DNA from: JAUMBM01 sp964441755
GTDB lineage: Bacteria; Bacteroidota; Bacteroidia; Chitinophagales; Saprospiraceae
Length of the DNA stretch: 64,000 bases
Direction of reading: 5' to 3'
Assembly (NCBI GenBank): GCA_964441755.1
Contig: CAYTVG010000001.1
Span: 124,001 to 188,000, forward strand
Below, piece by piece: positions 16,487-25,107 of the stretch. Position numbers and translations under genes: made by a program. Each line of letters starts with the position of its first letter. Within the stretch, counting starts at the first letter, position 1. Below the pieces are notes generated by a model that was not told the DNA's origin, did no database searches, and worked only from the letters and a program-made list of their open reading frames with translations.

Positions 16487-17971
16487 CTACTGCTGGCTGA
16501 TTTTTTCCAAATATCCTATGAGTAGCCGAATGCCGTAGGCAGAGGCCAATTTTCCCCCATTGCCATCCCCCTCGGCATAAGCCACCCCGGCTATATCCAG
16601 GTGTGCCCAGCGGGGATGATTGTCGGTGAAAACCTCCAGGAATTTGGCAGCAGAGATGGCTCCGGCTGTGGGTTTGCCGCTAAAATTGCGGAGGTCAGCC
16701 ACTTCTGATTTAATATCATCTTTGTATACGTCCCACAGCGGGAGCCGCCAAAGGCGCTCTCCGCACTGCCAGCCAGCCTGGTACAGCTCATCCGCCAATT
16801 GGTCATTGTTGGTAAAAAGTGCAGCAGCTGCATACCCCAATGTCCTGACGGCACTCCCTGTGAGTGTGGCCAAATCAATCACAACGCTGGGGTTTAGCTG
16901 GCGAACAGCATAACTCAATGCGTCTGCCAGGATGAGCCGACCTTCTGCGTCTGTGTCTATCACTTCAATGGTTTTACCGGCATAAGAACCAATTACGTCC
17001 CCCGGCTTGACCGCGCGGGCATCCACACAGTTTTCTGTCGCAGGTACAATAGCAGCGAGACGTACAGGCAGCTTCAATCGGGCTGCCGCTTCCAGCGTGC
17101 CCAATACTGCTGCCGCACCGCCCATATCCGTCTTCATGTAGTGCATATTCGTCGAAGGCTTAATTGACACGCCACCCGTATCAAACGTTACACCTTTACC
17201 GACGAGTGCAATCAGTGGATAATCGCCCGCCTCTTCTGGTTCATAGTATGACACTATGAAAGAAGCCGGCTCTGCACTCCCCTGATTTACAGCGAGCAGT
17301 GCTTTCATGCCAGCACTTGCAATCTCTTCTTGCCCCCATGCTTCTGCCTTATAGGCAAATTGCTGAGCAGAAGCCAGTGCCCAGCTTCCAAGATCTGCAG
17401 GGCGCAGAAAATTGGAAGGAGCATTGACCAAGTCCATGATACGAAGCTGTGTTTGAGCAATTATGGCACTGCGGTCAGCCGCCGGCCGGCAACGCTCGAG
17501 CTGTGGCTCAGGCACACATATATGTACCGATTGCACGAATTCTGCCGGATCAGCCATAGCTGCCGCAGCATCTTTTGACTTATATTTACCAGCCTGATAG
17601 CTCCCCAGGTAAAGCCCGCTCACGGCAGCCTCTACCGCCTCAGCATAACTCTCAGGGGCATCTCCTGAAAGCCAGTCCAACACCAAGCCGGCTTTACACA
17701 ATTTTCCCCAGCGAATCATCAGCTGTTTGAAACCCCGCTGCACATCCGAAAAAGTGGCCAAAGCCCCCACTCCTAATAACAAATGCCGCTGATTACCAGC
17801 ATAAACGGGTAAAATATCACCAACCTCTCCTTTGAAATCGCTGCTGAGCCACTGCTCGCCAGCGCCTGTTCGCAGCGCGATACGTTGCAAGGTTTCCGCA
17901 TTAGCCGCGCGCAGGATGTAAACGATCGTCTGCGCATCATCCGGAATTGTAGAAGTTACCTTTATACCCAT
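16487..17971 (-). CDS. Leucyl aminopeptidase, M17 family
   Basis: Cytoplasmic two-metal aminopeptidase that removes N-terminal residues. The product has 494 residues, the usual length. The catalytic half carries KGVTFDTGGVSIKPS (about 255-270), MKTDMGGAAAV with the metal-binding Lys/Asp, and DTDAEGRLILADAL, the M17 signature (NTDAEGRL in most members). The N-terminal half is a macro-like domain as usual in M17. It follows lgt's start by 37 bases on the same strand and may share its transcript. Start: ATG complementary to 17969-17971, MGIKVTSTI. No signal peptide. Confidence 0.95.
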   Translation of the reverse strand: MGIKVTSTIPDDAQTIVYILRAANAETLQRIALRTGAGEQWLSSDFKGEVGDILPVYAGNQRHLLLGVGALATFSDVQRGFKQLMIRWGKLCKAGLVLDWLSGDAPESYAEAVEAAVSGLYLGSYQAGKYKSKDAAAAMADPAEFVQSVHICVPEPQLERCRPAADRSAIIAQTQLRIMDLVNAPSNFLRPADLGSWALASAQQFAYKAEAWGQEEIASAGMKALLAVNQGSAEPASFIVSYYEPEEAGDYPLIALVGKGVTFDTGGVSIKPSTNMHYMKTDMGGAAAVLGTLEAAARLKLPVRLAAIVPATENCVDARAVKPGDVIGSYAGKTIEVIDTDAEGRLILADALSYAVRQLNPSVVIDLATLTGSAVRTLGYAAAALFTNNDQLADELYQAGWQCGERLWRLPLWDVYKDDIKSEVADLRNFSGKPTAGAISAAKFLEVFTDNHPRWAHLDIAGVAYAEGDGNGGKLASAYGIRLLIGYLEKISQQ

Positions 17972-18044
17972 ATTACATTGTATTTCTGTCTACTAAAATA
18001 GGATTAATCAAGGTACTATGACAGCAGGAAGCTAAATAACAGCT

Positions 18045-19184
18045 TTAATTCTCCTGTGAACCTGTCTGCCTATAGTAAAGCCATTCGATAGCTTTGGGAA
18101 ATTCCTGTCCCCATCTTTCTTCGTTGTGTCGTCCTTTAGGATCAAAGACCAGTTGGAAATCGACAAATAGCTGCCCGCCGCGTCGCTCCATCTCCAGTTT
18201 GAAACGCTGCATATTCGGCAGCATACTCGCCCCTTCTTCCCCCCCTCCGTACAGGTAGATCCGGCCTTTGTAGCGATTACTCAAATTGAGACTCTGAAAG
18301 GGGATATTGGGAGATACCCAAAGTGAAGGTGAAAAAATCATGAGTTTACCGTAGATCTCGGGATACATGAGGCCAGCGTAGATACTAATTAAGCCCCCCA
18401 TTGAGCTACCCCCAATACCTGTATGCTCTTGATCCGGAAGTGTTCGAAAGTGCTTGTCTACATAAGGCTTGAGCGTTTCTGCCAGAAATCGAACGTATTT
18501 TTTTCCGTCTCCCCTCCCCAGTCGGGTTCTGTAAGAAGGTGTGAACTCTGCAATTCGTTGCTCCTCCGCATGATCAATTGCAATGATAATTACGTCGGCC
18601 TGACCACGCTCTGCCAACAGAGCCATGCGTTTATCAACCCCCCAGCTGCCAAAGGGAGCAAAATCATCGAACAAATTTTGTCCGTCCTGAAGATACAGGA
18701 CGGGATAGGACCGCTCAGTTCTGTTGTAATTATACGGCAGCAGCGCGGAAATCCTTCGCGTTCTGATGAGTTGGGGTATCTCAAAATCTTCGGCAATCGT
18801 TTGAATCTGCGGCAGGAAAGCAGGATTGTAAAACAGACCAGACTTACTCCACACAGGTACTTTGTCAATGGAGTGCCGCTGCCTGAAGGGCAACTGCCTG
18901 TTGTGTGTAGCGTTGCCGTACGCATCCAGTTCTACCTGATCCCAACCACCTCTAACATACTTGTATTCTATCAAATGTGCAGGCAAGCCTACATTTGGCT
19001 GAAGCTTAAGCTGGTAGTGCCCGGGCCCTAGCTGCTGCATTCGATAGTTGTTGTCTCCGGCCTGCCAGTTGTTGAAATTACCCGCTACGAAAACGGGAAG
19101 GGAACTGTCAGCCGTCGTATACAACTCCAACAGAACTTCCTCCTCTATACCCCTTGTGTAGGTTGGTACGGCTGTTTCGGTCAT
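18045..19184 (-). CDS. Esterase D-like alpha/beta hydrolase with N-terminal CBM48-like domain
   Basis: I start at the ATG complementary to 19182-19184 (MTETAVPTYTRG), because a promoter box at 19207-19214 leaves little room for the ATG at 19205; the product then has 379 residues. Residues about 15-90 look like a CBM48/AMPK-type sandwich (VFVAGNFNNWQAGDN). The rest is an esterase-D-type hydrolase: RTRRISALLPYNYN, PVLYLQDGQNLFD, the nucleophile elbow GIGGSSMGGL (about 255-264), and a late His in KGRHNEERWG. The family includes acyl esterases and enterochelin-type esterases; no signal peptide is visible, so it is likely cytoplasmic. Substrate unknown. Confidence 0.85.
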   Translation of the reverse strand: MTETAVPTYTRGIEEEVLLELYTTADSSLPVFVAGNFNNWQAGDNNYRMQQLGPGHYQLKLQPNVGLPAHLIEYKYVRGGWDQVELDAYGNATHNRQLPFRQRHSIDKVPVWSKSGLFYNPAFLPQIQTIAEDFEIPQLIRTRRISALLPYNYNRTERSYPVLYLQDGQNLFDDFAPFGSWGVDKRMALLAERGQADVIIIAIDHAEEQRIAEFTPSYRTRLGRGDGKKYVRFLAETLKPYVDKHFRTLPDQEHTGIGGSSMGGLISIYAGLMYPEIYGKLMIFSPSLWVSPNIPFQSLNLSNRYKGRIYLYGGGEEGASMLPNMQRFKLEMERRGGQLFVDFQLVFDPKGRHNEERWGQEFPKAIEWLYYRQTGSQEN

Positions 19185-19206
19185 AATCTGGTTGCTCAAT
19201 AGCATG

Positions 19207-19214
19207 CAAAATTA
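19207..19214 (-). promoter_or_regulatory. Candidate -7 box of the esterase gene
   Basis: The minus strand reads TAATTTTG, an exact TAnnTTTG. It would start transcription near 19201, which favours translation from the ATG at 19184 over the one at 19205. Confidence 0.35.
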
Positions 19215-19361
19215 AGCAATATGCCTGAATTTTTCCATTCTTTTCGAGCTCAGCCCAAAGAAGGCCACTGTCAGTTACCCGCGTGGATTTACTGAAAATC
19301 AGGTAATCTGGTAGTAAATTGTTCAAAAAACCAATATCTTACAATCAAATATTTGATACCC

Positions 19362-20129
19362 ATGCAAAATGCCGACCGTTTCTCCTTACAAGGAAAAGTA
19401 GCTATTGTCACCGGTGCCTCCAAAGGTATAGGTGAAGCCATTGCTGAAGAGTTAGGTAAAGCAGGTGCCTCGGTTGTTGTCAGCAGTCGAAAAGAAGAAT
19501 CCGTGAACGCTGTTGCTGATCGTTTTGCGGGTATGGGTATTCAAGCAACAGGAATTGCTGCACACACAGGCCAGGCTGAGGCGCTTGAAGCACTGCTCAA
19601 TAAGACCGTTGCCATTTATGGCGGTGTGGATATCATTGTCAATAACGCTGCAGCCAACCCTGTCATGGGGCCTGTTGAGCACACCGAGGGATGGGCTTTC
19701 GACAAAATAATGGAAATCAATGTAAAAGGGCCTTTTGAACTGGCAAAACTGGCTCTTCCTTACCTAAAAAAAAGAGGCGGCGGCTCTGTGATTAATATTT
19801 CCAGCATTGGTGGCCTATCTCCGGAACCACAGCTCGGCATCTACAGCGTGAGCAAAGCAGCACTTATTTCACTGACACAAGTGATGGCTCGCGAATGGGC
19901 TCAATACGGTGTCCGGGCCAACGTCATCTGCCCGGGAATTATACAGACTAAATTTAGCGAGCCTCTTTGGAATAATGAGCACATGCTGAAATTTATGCTC
20001 CGGCAAATTCCGCTGGGTCGTATTGGCCAGCCCGAAGAAATCGCCGGCCTCGCCTTGTTTCTTGCGTCTGAAGCAGGTTCCTACTGTACAGGCGGGGTAT
20101 ATGTTGCGGATGGCGGCTACACTATCTAG
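19362..20129 (+). CDS. Short-chain dehydrogenase/reductase (SDR)
   Basis: Classical SDR of 255 residues from the ATG at 19362 (a TTG three codons upstream is possible). Cofactor motif VTGASKGIGEAIAEELG (about 17-33), NNAAANP, the catalytic Ser in NISSIGGLSPEP and YSVSKAAL (Tyr-x3-Lys), then NVICPGIIQTKFSEP. SRK after the second strand (SSRKEE) suggests NADP(H), since the Arg can hold the 2'-phosphate; this is inference. The C-terminus (GGVYVADGGYTI) is typical. The stop codon begins a hairpin shared with the convergent small gene. Substrate unknown; the sequence resembles 3-oxoacyl-ACP reductase/DHRS4-like members. Confidence 0.93.
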   Translation: MQNADRFSLQGKVAIVTGASKGIGEAIAEELGKAGASVVVSSRKEESVNAVADRFAGMGIQATGIAAHTGQAEALEALLNKTVAIYGGVDIIVNNAAANPVMGPVEHTEGWAFDKIMEINVKGPFELAKLALPYLKKRGGGSVINISSIGGLSPEPQLGIYSVSKAALISLTQVMAREWAQYGVRANVICPGIIQTKFSEPLWNNEHMLKFMLRQIPLGRIGQPEEIAGLALFLASEAGSYCTGGVYVADGGYTI

Positions 20130-20157
20130 CCGGCAAACCCATTAAAAACGCCGGCTA
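20127..20157. terminator. Bidirectional hairpin at the ends of the SDR and the small membrane gene
   Basis: TAGCCGGC (20127-20134) pairs with GCCGGCTA (20150-20157). The left arm contains the SDR stop and the loop holds the stop of the minus-strand gene (20142). Short T tracts are present only on the minus strand. Confidence 0.5.
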
Positions 20158-20417
20158 ATGCGCTTCTGCTCGATAATCAGTTTTTCATTTTTTATATCAT
20201 CCAGCAGTTGTCGACAATGGCTACAAACACCCAAATGGTCGATGACACGCTGGTATTCATCAGGAGACTCACTCTTTAGACGCTGTGTCCAAAAATAACG
20301 CATAGTCTCCTCATCGACGTGCTGGTAGGTCCACCATATACGCCGGCTAATACGCCAGATTGTATATGCTAAACCCGCAATCATTGTAGGTAGTGCGAGT
20401 GTAATGCCAATGCTCAT
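20142..20417 (-). CDS. Small membrane protein with ZAS-like zinc motif
   Basis: A 91-residue protein. Residues about 1-22 form a hydrophobic segment (MSIGITLALPTMIAGLAYTIW) followed by Arg, so the rest probably faces the cytoplasm. The C-terminal half carries HLGVCSHCRQLLDD, an H-x3-C-x2-C motif as in zinc-binding anti-sigma (ZAS) domains. It is convergent with the SDR gene. The order membrane-then-ZAS is reversed from classical anti-sigma factors, and no sigma gene is adjacent. Function unknown; a role in sigma-factor or zinc control is only a guess. I am fairly sure it is a real gene because of the motif and terminator. Confidence 0.6.
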   Translation of the reverse strand: MSIGITLALPTMIAGLAYTIWRISRRIWWTYQHVDEETMRYFWTQRLKSESPDEYQRVIDHLGVCSHCRQLLDDIKNEKLIIEQKRISRRF

Positions 20418-20434
20418 ATTGCATATGTTTATCT

Positions 20435-20459
20435 GTAATTAATTACTGCCGGCAGTAAT
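20435..20459. repeat. Overlapping perfect palindromes, candidate operator
   Basis: GTAATTAATTAC (20435-20446) is a perfect 12-bp palindrome, and ATTACTGCCGGCAGTAAT (20442-20459) a perfect 18-bp palindrome sharing the middle ATTAC. Together they give three GTAAT/ATTAC half sites. They lie 18 bases upstream of the small membrane gene and about 170 upstream of the TrpF-like gene. Confidence 0.55.
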
Positions 20460-20571
20460 CAGCCTGTACAACATTAAAGGTAATAAAACTTAGCGATACG
20501 TTTTTCTGGTAGCGCTTGAATAAATAATTTCAGTTGTTTGCCCATTTTTTTAATAATTTCATGCTGCCATT

Positions 20572-20579
20572 TAGATTTG
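20572..20579 (+). promoter_or_regulatory. Candidate -7 box for the TrpF-like operon
   Basis: TAGATTTG, an exact TAnnTTTG, about 50 bases upstream of the ATG at 20632. No clear TTG element at -33. Confidence 0.4.
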
Positions 20580-20631
20580 ACTGCTGTAAAGCTGCCGATT
20601 TTCATTTCAAATATACGCTTCATACAATATT

Positions 20632-21306
20632 ATGTACCCCATACAAATCAAAGCTGGTGCTATTTCTCATCTTACGGATGCCCGCTACTTCGCAGCCCGC
20701 GATGTTAGCTGGCTGGGCTTCAGTCTGGACGCCACTGATGCGCAAGCCATGACCAATCGCCAGGTAGCGGCCATCCGCGAATGGGTTGACGGTCCGGGTA
20801 TTTGTGGTGAATTTGGTCTGGCCTCTGCCAAAGATATACTAACCATTGCTGGTAGCCTGTCACTTGATGCCGTACAGGTGGATCAATTTTATCCCCTCCA
20901 GGAGCTTTCAGTGCTGTCTGAAAGTGTAGTGACAGTCTTTGTCGAGTGGGTCGTCAGTACTGACGATCAGGTAGAGGCTGTAACTGCGTGGCTTAAGGAA
21001 TACAGTCCTTTTGTCGATTTTTTCATCATTAACTATGCAAAGGGAGGTATTACCATGACCGACCTTATAGAAGGTAAACCTTTCTCCTTACCTCAACTCA
21101 CTAATTGGGCTAGCTTATACCCCGTGTTGATCGAAACGGCCACTGATGGCCCTACAGCCATACAATTATGGAAACAAACAGCTGTCCATGGCTTCCACCT
21201 TCGGGGCGGATCAGAAGAGAGAACAGGTTATAAAAATTTTGATGAGCTGGATGAATGGTTTGATACTTGGGAGGCCTATGCTACCTCTGTTTCTTCATCT
21301 CTGTAA
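20632..21306 (+). CDS. TrpF-like TIM-barrel protein lacking catalytic residues
   Basis: A 224-residue protein that starts like phosphoribosylanthranilate isomerase: IKAGAISHLTDARYFAARDVSWLGFSLD matches the TrpF opening (KICGIT..EDA..A...GAD.LGF). But the catalytic Cys of KICG is absent (KAGA), and the C-terminal DVSSGVE motif with the catalytic Asp is replaced by HLRGGSEERTGYKNFDEL. The phosphate-loop-like Gly pair and the PG-x-K end pattern are kept in altered form. So the fold is probably kept while isomerase activity is unlikely. Its operon partners are a peptidoglycan amidase (11 bases downstream) and an isoprenoid-type reductase, not trp genes. Role unknown. Confidence 0.75.
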   Translation: MYPIQIKAGAISHLTDARYFAARDVSWLGFSLDATDAQAMTNRQVAAIREWVDGPGICGEFGLASAKDILTIAGSLSLDAVQVDQFYPLQELSVLSESVVTVFVEWVVSTDDQVEAVTAWLKEYSPFVDFFIINYAKGGITMTDLIEGKPFSLPQLTNWASLYPVLIETATDGPTAIQLWKQTAVHGFHLRGGSEERTGYKNFDELDEWFDTWEAYATSVSSSL

Positions 21307-21317
21307 ACGTTCGTCTG

Positions 21318-22877
21318 ATGGGTAAGCTGGTGTCGCTATTTTGTTGCTTACTGGGACATCTACTGCTCTTTGCGCAATCGGAGCGATTGGTAAAGTTGCA
21401 CTACATCCCCAATAGCCATGAGGCTGTTGTTGTAACAGACTCACTCTCCTTTTCCAATCCGGCTCCCTTCATTGCATTTTCATTTCGTTGGGAAAATACT
21501 CCTTACAGCTCTCTTGAAGTTCGTTTTTCTGTCGATAATCGCCACTGGACAGACTGGAATAAAATCAATCAGGACACCCACAATCCGGAACGAGTAATCA
21601 GTGAGTTAGGCTTTACAGCCAAAGAGCATCGCTACTACCAGTTGCGGAGCTATGGCTCTGCAACCTATCCCATGCAACTTAGTGCCCATTTTTATAGTCC
21701 TGGAGATAGTCCCCGGTCCGCTTTAAATTCTCCTGCAGAGCCCTCGATACCCGCTTCCTGCCCGTGCCCCCAGCCTAGTTTCATCAACAGGGCACAATGG
21801 TGCTCCGCCGGCGATTGCCCTCCGGCTGCCAATCCCGTCACTACGCAAGTCACACATCTGATTGTACACCACGCAGCCAGCACCAATACGGCCAGTGACT
21901 GGTCAGCAGTCGTAAGATCTATATGGGATTTTCATGTCAACACCAATGGCTGGGCTGATATCGGGTACAACTGGCTCATTGACCCACAGGGCAATGCCTA
22001 TGTGGGGCGGGGCAATAACATTACAGGGGCTCATTTTTGCGGTCGCAATCCCGGTACAGCAGGAATATGTATGCTTGGCAATTACACAAATCAAGTACCT
22101 GCGGACTTGGCGCGCAATACGCTTGCCAGATTGTTGGCCTGGAAATCCTGTGATGCAGGCATCCCCCCGCAGGGAGAGGCCCTGCACGCCTCTTCGGGCA
22201 TCCTGCTTCCACACATTGCCGGCCATAAGGACGGCTGTTCTACTTCCTGTCCCGGCGATGCTTTCTACCCATTGCTACCGGACCTTAGGCAGCAAACGGC
22301 AGCATTTATCGACAATGACTGCTCAATGCTTCTGCCACCTACACAGCTCTCTGCCACTGCACAGTCCGGAGGAAGCTACGAACTCAGCTGGATTGACAAT
22401 AACCCTTCAGAAACGGGTTTCTTGTTGGAAAAAGCCACCGGAAACACAGGCGATTTTGGACTGCTCGCTGACCTGCCTGCGAACACAACATCCTATGACG
22501 AACAAATCCTCTCCGGCGGCATGCTGTTTCGTTATCGCATTCGTGCATATGCTGCCGGAGATACGTCTGCTTACAGCAATATCGTTGAAATTGAAACACC
22601 TACCGGCCTCAGCTACGCAGAGACAACACCCGTACTCCTGTCGTTTTTCCCCAACCCCGCAGGACATGAACTACAATTACAATGGACAAATACCGGGTGG
22701 ATGCCGCAGGTTGGCATTCAAATTTTCGACATGCTTGGGAAACTCGTTCTCTCTACAGTCATCCCTGTCGCAGGGTCAACCGTCAGTTTACCGATTCGCC
22801 AATTAGCCCCGGGTCAGTATTTACTGCGCTGGCATACAGAAGCGGCCAACGGCTGGCAGCAGTGGATAAAAAAGTAA
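21318..22877 (+). CDS. T9SS-secreted N-acetylmuramoyl-L-alanine amidase (PGRP type)
   Basis: The ATG at 21318 gives a signal peptide (MGKLVSLFCCLLGHLLLFAQ) and 519 residues. Residues about 40-130 are beta-rich and unassigned. The amidase_2/PGRP domain (about 180-340) has zinc ligands in LIVHHAAS, AGHKDG and TSCPGD, plus GYNWLIDPQGNAYVGRG. A fibronectin-III-like part (about 350-430) follows, and the last 80 residues form a type A T9SS sorting domain (LSFFPNPAGHELQLQW to GQYLLRW). It would hydrolyse the bond between muramic acid and the peptide stem, outside the cell or at the surface. It lies 11 bases after the TrpF-like gene, so the two are cotranscribed. Confidence 0.88.
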   Translation: MGKLVSLFCCLLGHLLLFAQSERLVKLHYIPNSHEAVVVTDSLSFSNPAPFIAFSFRWENTPYSSLEVRFSVDNRHWTDWNKINQDTHNPERVISELGFTAKEHRYYQLRSYGSATYPMQLSAHFYSPGDSPRSALNSPAEPSIPASCPCPQPSFINRAQWCSAGDCPPAANPVTTQVTHLIVHHAASTNTASDWSAVVRSIWDFHVNTNGWADIGYNWLIDPQGNAYVGRGNNITGAHFCGRNPGTAGICMLGNYTNQVPADLARNTLARLLAWKSCDAGIPPQGEALHASSGILLPHIAGHKDGCSTSCPGDAFYPLLPDLRQQTAAFIDNDCSMLLPPTQLSATAQSGGSYELSWIDNNPSETGFLLEKATGNTGDFGLLADLPANTTSYDEQILSGGMLFRYRIRAYAAGDTSAYSNIVEIETPTGLSYAETTPVLLSFFPNPAGHELQLQWTNTGWMPQVGIQIFDMLGKLVLSTVIPVAGSTVSLPIRQLAPGQYLLRWHTEAANGWQQWIKK

Positions 22878-22929
22878 GCTTTATTGATTTCATATACCTA
22901 AATCGGCCAACAAGCTGGCTGCTGTGCCG

Positions 22930-24225
22930 ATGAATTCAGTACTGCCAGAAAAAATCCTTCACATGGGTCAATACGACATTTGTATTGTTGGTGCCGGCCC
23001 GGCCGGCACGTATGCTGCACTCAAGCTGAGCTATCTTGGCATCCCTTGTCAGCTCATTGATAAAGCTACTTTCCCCCGCGACAAGATATGCGGCGATGCG
23101 CTTAGTGGCAAGGTTCCTCTGTTACTCAATCGGTTAGACCCTGATATACTGGCAAGGTTCATACGCGATTTTCAGCCCGTTGACAGCTGGGGAGTTCGTT
23201 TTTTTCCTCCTACCGGTCGCCTCATAGAACTACCTTTTTCACCGGGCTACAACAAGTCGACTGAACAGGCTCCAGGTTATGTGAGCAAGCGGCTCGACTT
23301 CGACTATTTCATGATTCAGGAAGTAAAAAAACGCTCTGACATAGACTTCCGAACAGGCATACAAATCACAGATTACGAACGTACTGCCCATGGCTGGAAA
23401 ATTCGCTCTGCCGACGGAGCGTTCGAATCCCACTGTAAGTTGCTTCTCATTGCAGACGGAGCACACTCACAATTCAGCAGAAAACAGGCGGGTCTGGAGG
23501 TCGATCCAAATCATCATGCAGCTGCCGTGCGCGCCTATTATTCGGGCGTCACCGGTTTCCACGATGACAACTTCATTGAACTCCACTTTTTACAAGAACT
23601 AAACCCCGGCTACTTCTGGCTATTCAAGCTCCCCAATGGCATGGCCAATGTGGGGCTGGGGGTTCGCTCTGATATCGTGTCCAAACGAAGATTAAACCTT
23701 CGGGAACTATTGACAGAAGTGATTGAAAACAACCCCACCATACGGCAAAGATTTGCCCATGCCCGGCTGGAAGGAAAAATTACCGGTTACGGGCTACCGC
23801 TGGGCTCAAAAGAAAGGCTTCTGTCCGGTGATCATTTTCTGTTGTTGGGAGATGCCGGCCACCTGATTGATCCTCTCACGGGAGAGGGTATTGGCAATGC
23901 TTTTTACAGCGGTTGGATTGCTGCTGAACTAGCGGCCAAGTCGTTGGCTGATGACCGGTTTGATGCAGCCTACCTGCATGCTTATGACGTACGCATTGAG
24001 AGAGTGCTTCGCTCAGAAATGCGTCTTAGCTATCGGTTACAGCGACTAATGGAACATACCTGGCTTGCCAACCCCATTACAACCTTCATTGCCAACCATC
24101 CGGGCATGGTCAACGTGTTTAGCCGCATGTACACTGATTTTGATTATCGAAAAAAAATTGTCAATCCCCTGTTTTGGTTGAATATGTGGTTTAAAAAACG
24201 TAGTTTGCGACAGATCAGTCAGTAA
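22930..24225 (+). CDS. Geranylgeranyl reductase family FAD-dependent oxidoreductase
   Basis: A 431-residue flavoprotein of the GGR/PHBH superfamily. FAD motif DICIVGAGPAGTYAALKLS (from about residue 16), then FPRDKICGDALSGK (the PxxxCGG-like region of GGRs, here CGDA), and the second FAD site LLLGDAGHLIDPLTGEGIGNA (about 300-320). Relatives saturate double bonds of prenyl chains or bind other lipids; the exact substrate is unclear. Start: ATG at 22930; ATG 22963 (MGQYDIC) is equally good. It is 52 bases after the amidase gene and 10 before a membrane protein. A FNR-type reductase further down the same strand could supply electrons. Confidence 0.85.
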   Translation: MNSVLPEKILHMGQYDICIVGAGPAGTYAALKLSYLGIPCQLIDKATFPRDKICGDALSGKVPLLLNRLDPDILARFIRDFQPVDSWGVRFFPPTGRLIELPFSPGYNKSTEQAPGYVSKRLDFDYFMIQEVKKRSDIDFRTGIQITDYERTAHGWKIRSADGAFESHCKLLLIADGAHSQFSRKQAGLEVDPNHHAAAVRAYYSGVTGFHDDNFIELHFLQELNPGYFWLFKLPNGMANVGLGVRSDIVSKRRLNLRELLTEVIENNPTIRQRFAHARLEGKITGYGLPLGSKERLLSGDHFLLLGDAGHLIDPLTGEGIGNAFYSGWIAAELAAKSLADDRFDAAYLHAYDVRIERVLRSEMRLSYRLQRLMEHTWLANPITTFIANHPGMVNVFSRMYTDFDYRKKIVNPLFWLNMWFKKRSLRQISQ

Positions 24226-24235
24226 TACTACCGTT

Positions 24236-24955
24236 ATGATAACCATTTCACGCTGGGCCAATAGCAACCCCCGAAAAAGTTGGGGTGCTTTGGTCATCCT
24301 TCATCTGGCTATTCTGGCCAATACTACCTTTTTGGCCTGTCTGCTGTTTGAACAGGACTACTACCTGTCTCCCCTTTGGAGAACACCATTGCTGATCGCG
24401 ATTGTTCTTGTACTAGCCTTTTACCCCTTCCGTGCATGGCGCCGAAAGGGAGATACAACTCATTATTTTCGTCAAAAGACATTTGATTTTTTGCTTGTTA
24501 TCGCCAGCACCGCTTTTTTTGTCATCCACCTGATGGCAGTAGCACAGCAACCCATATCATCCAATGCGAATATTTTTACTGCCCGCACCATCGCACTGCG
24601 CGAACCTGTCCCCCAGCATACCGGGAGTATTCTCAAAGTAGTGCGCACAAAAATTCGCGATTCCTTCCGGGAAAGCCGTCAGTTGTACCGCGCTGCCAAG
24701 CAGGAAGGGACAATAAGCCTGGGCGGTAGTATCGCATTGATAATACTAACCATCATTGTTGCTTTCATTCTGACTGTGCTCGTGGCTGCCCTATCTTGCA
24801 ACCTGTCCTGTTCGGGCAATGAAGCGCTGGCCGTCATCGTACTTATCGCCGGTTGGGCCTGGATAATCGTCCTTAGTTTTTGGGCCATACGCGCTATCGT
24901 GCGTAAGTACAAAAAAAGCCATGAACTACTTGTCCCGGATAACCCTGTCGAGTAG
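24236..24955 (+). CDS. Unknown integral membrane protein, 239 residues
   Basis: I do not recognise a family. Membrane segments are visible at about 17-40 and 48-66, again at about 85-105, then near 163-187 and 198-218, with a soluble stretch of about 60 residues (105-160) between the two groups that is rich in Arg/Gln (KVVRTKIRDSFRESRQLYR). One segment contains ALSCNLSCSGNEAL, two Cys close together. It starts 10 bases after the GGR-family gene and so is probably cotranscribed with it. The N-terminus is basic (RWANSNPRKSW). No signal for export beyond the membrane helices. Confidence 0.7.
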   Translation: MITISRWANSNPRKSWGALVILHLAILANTTFLACLLFEQDYYLSPLWRTPLLIAIVLVLAFYPFRAWRRKGDTTHYFRQKTFDFLLVIASTAFFVIHLMAVAQQPISSNANIFTARTIALREPVPQHTGSILKVVRTKIRDSFRESRQLYRAAKQEGTISLGGSIALIILTIIVAFILTVLVAALSCNLSCSGNEALAVIVLIAGWAWIIVLSFWAIRAIVRKYKKSHELLVPDNPVE

Positions 24956-25107
24956 TACATATCCCATTCAACGAAAATTAATATTGGCTGTTTATCTATT
25001 CGACACAGGTGGGAGTTATAGGGTCGACAGACATTTTTCGTGCCGTAGAAGGCAGCTTCGTTTGGCCGGCACATTCTCCCTCTTACCAAACAGAATACAC
25101 TTGTACT

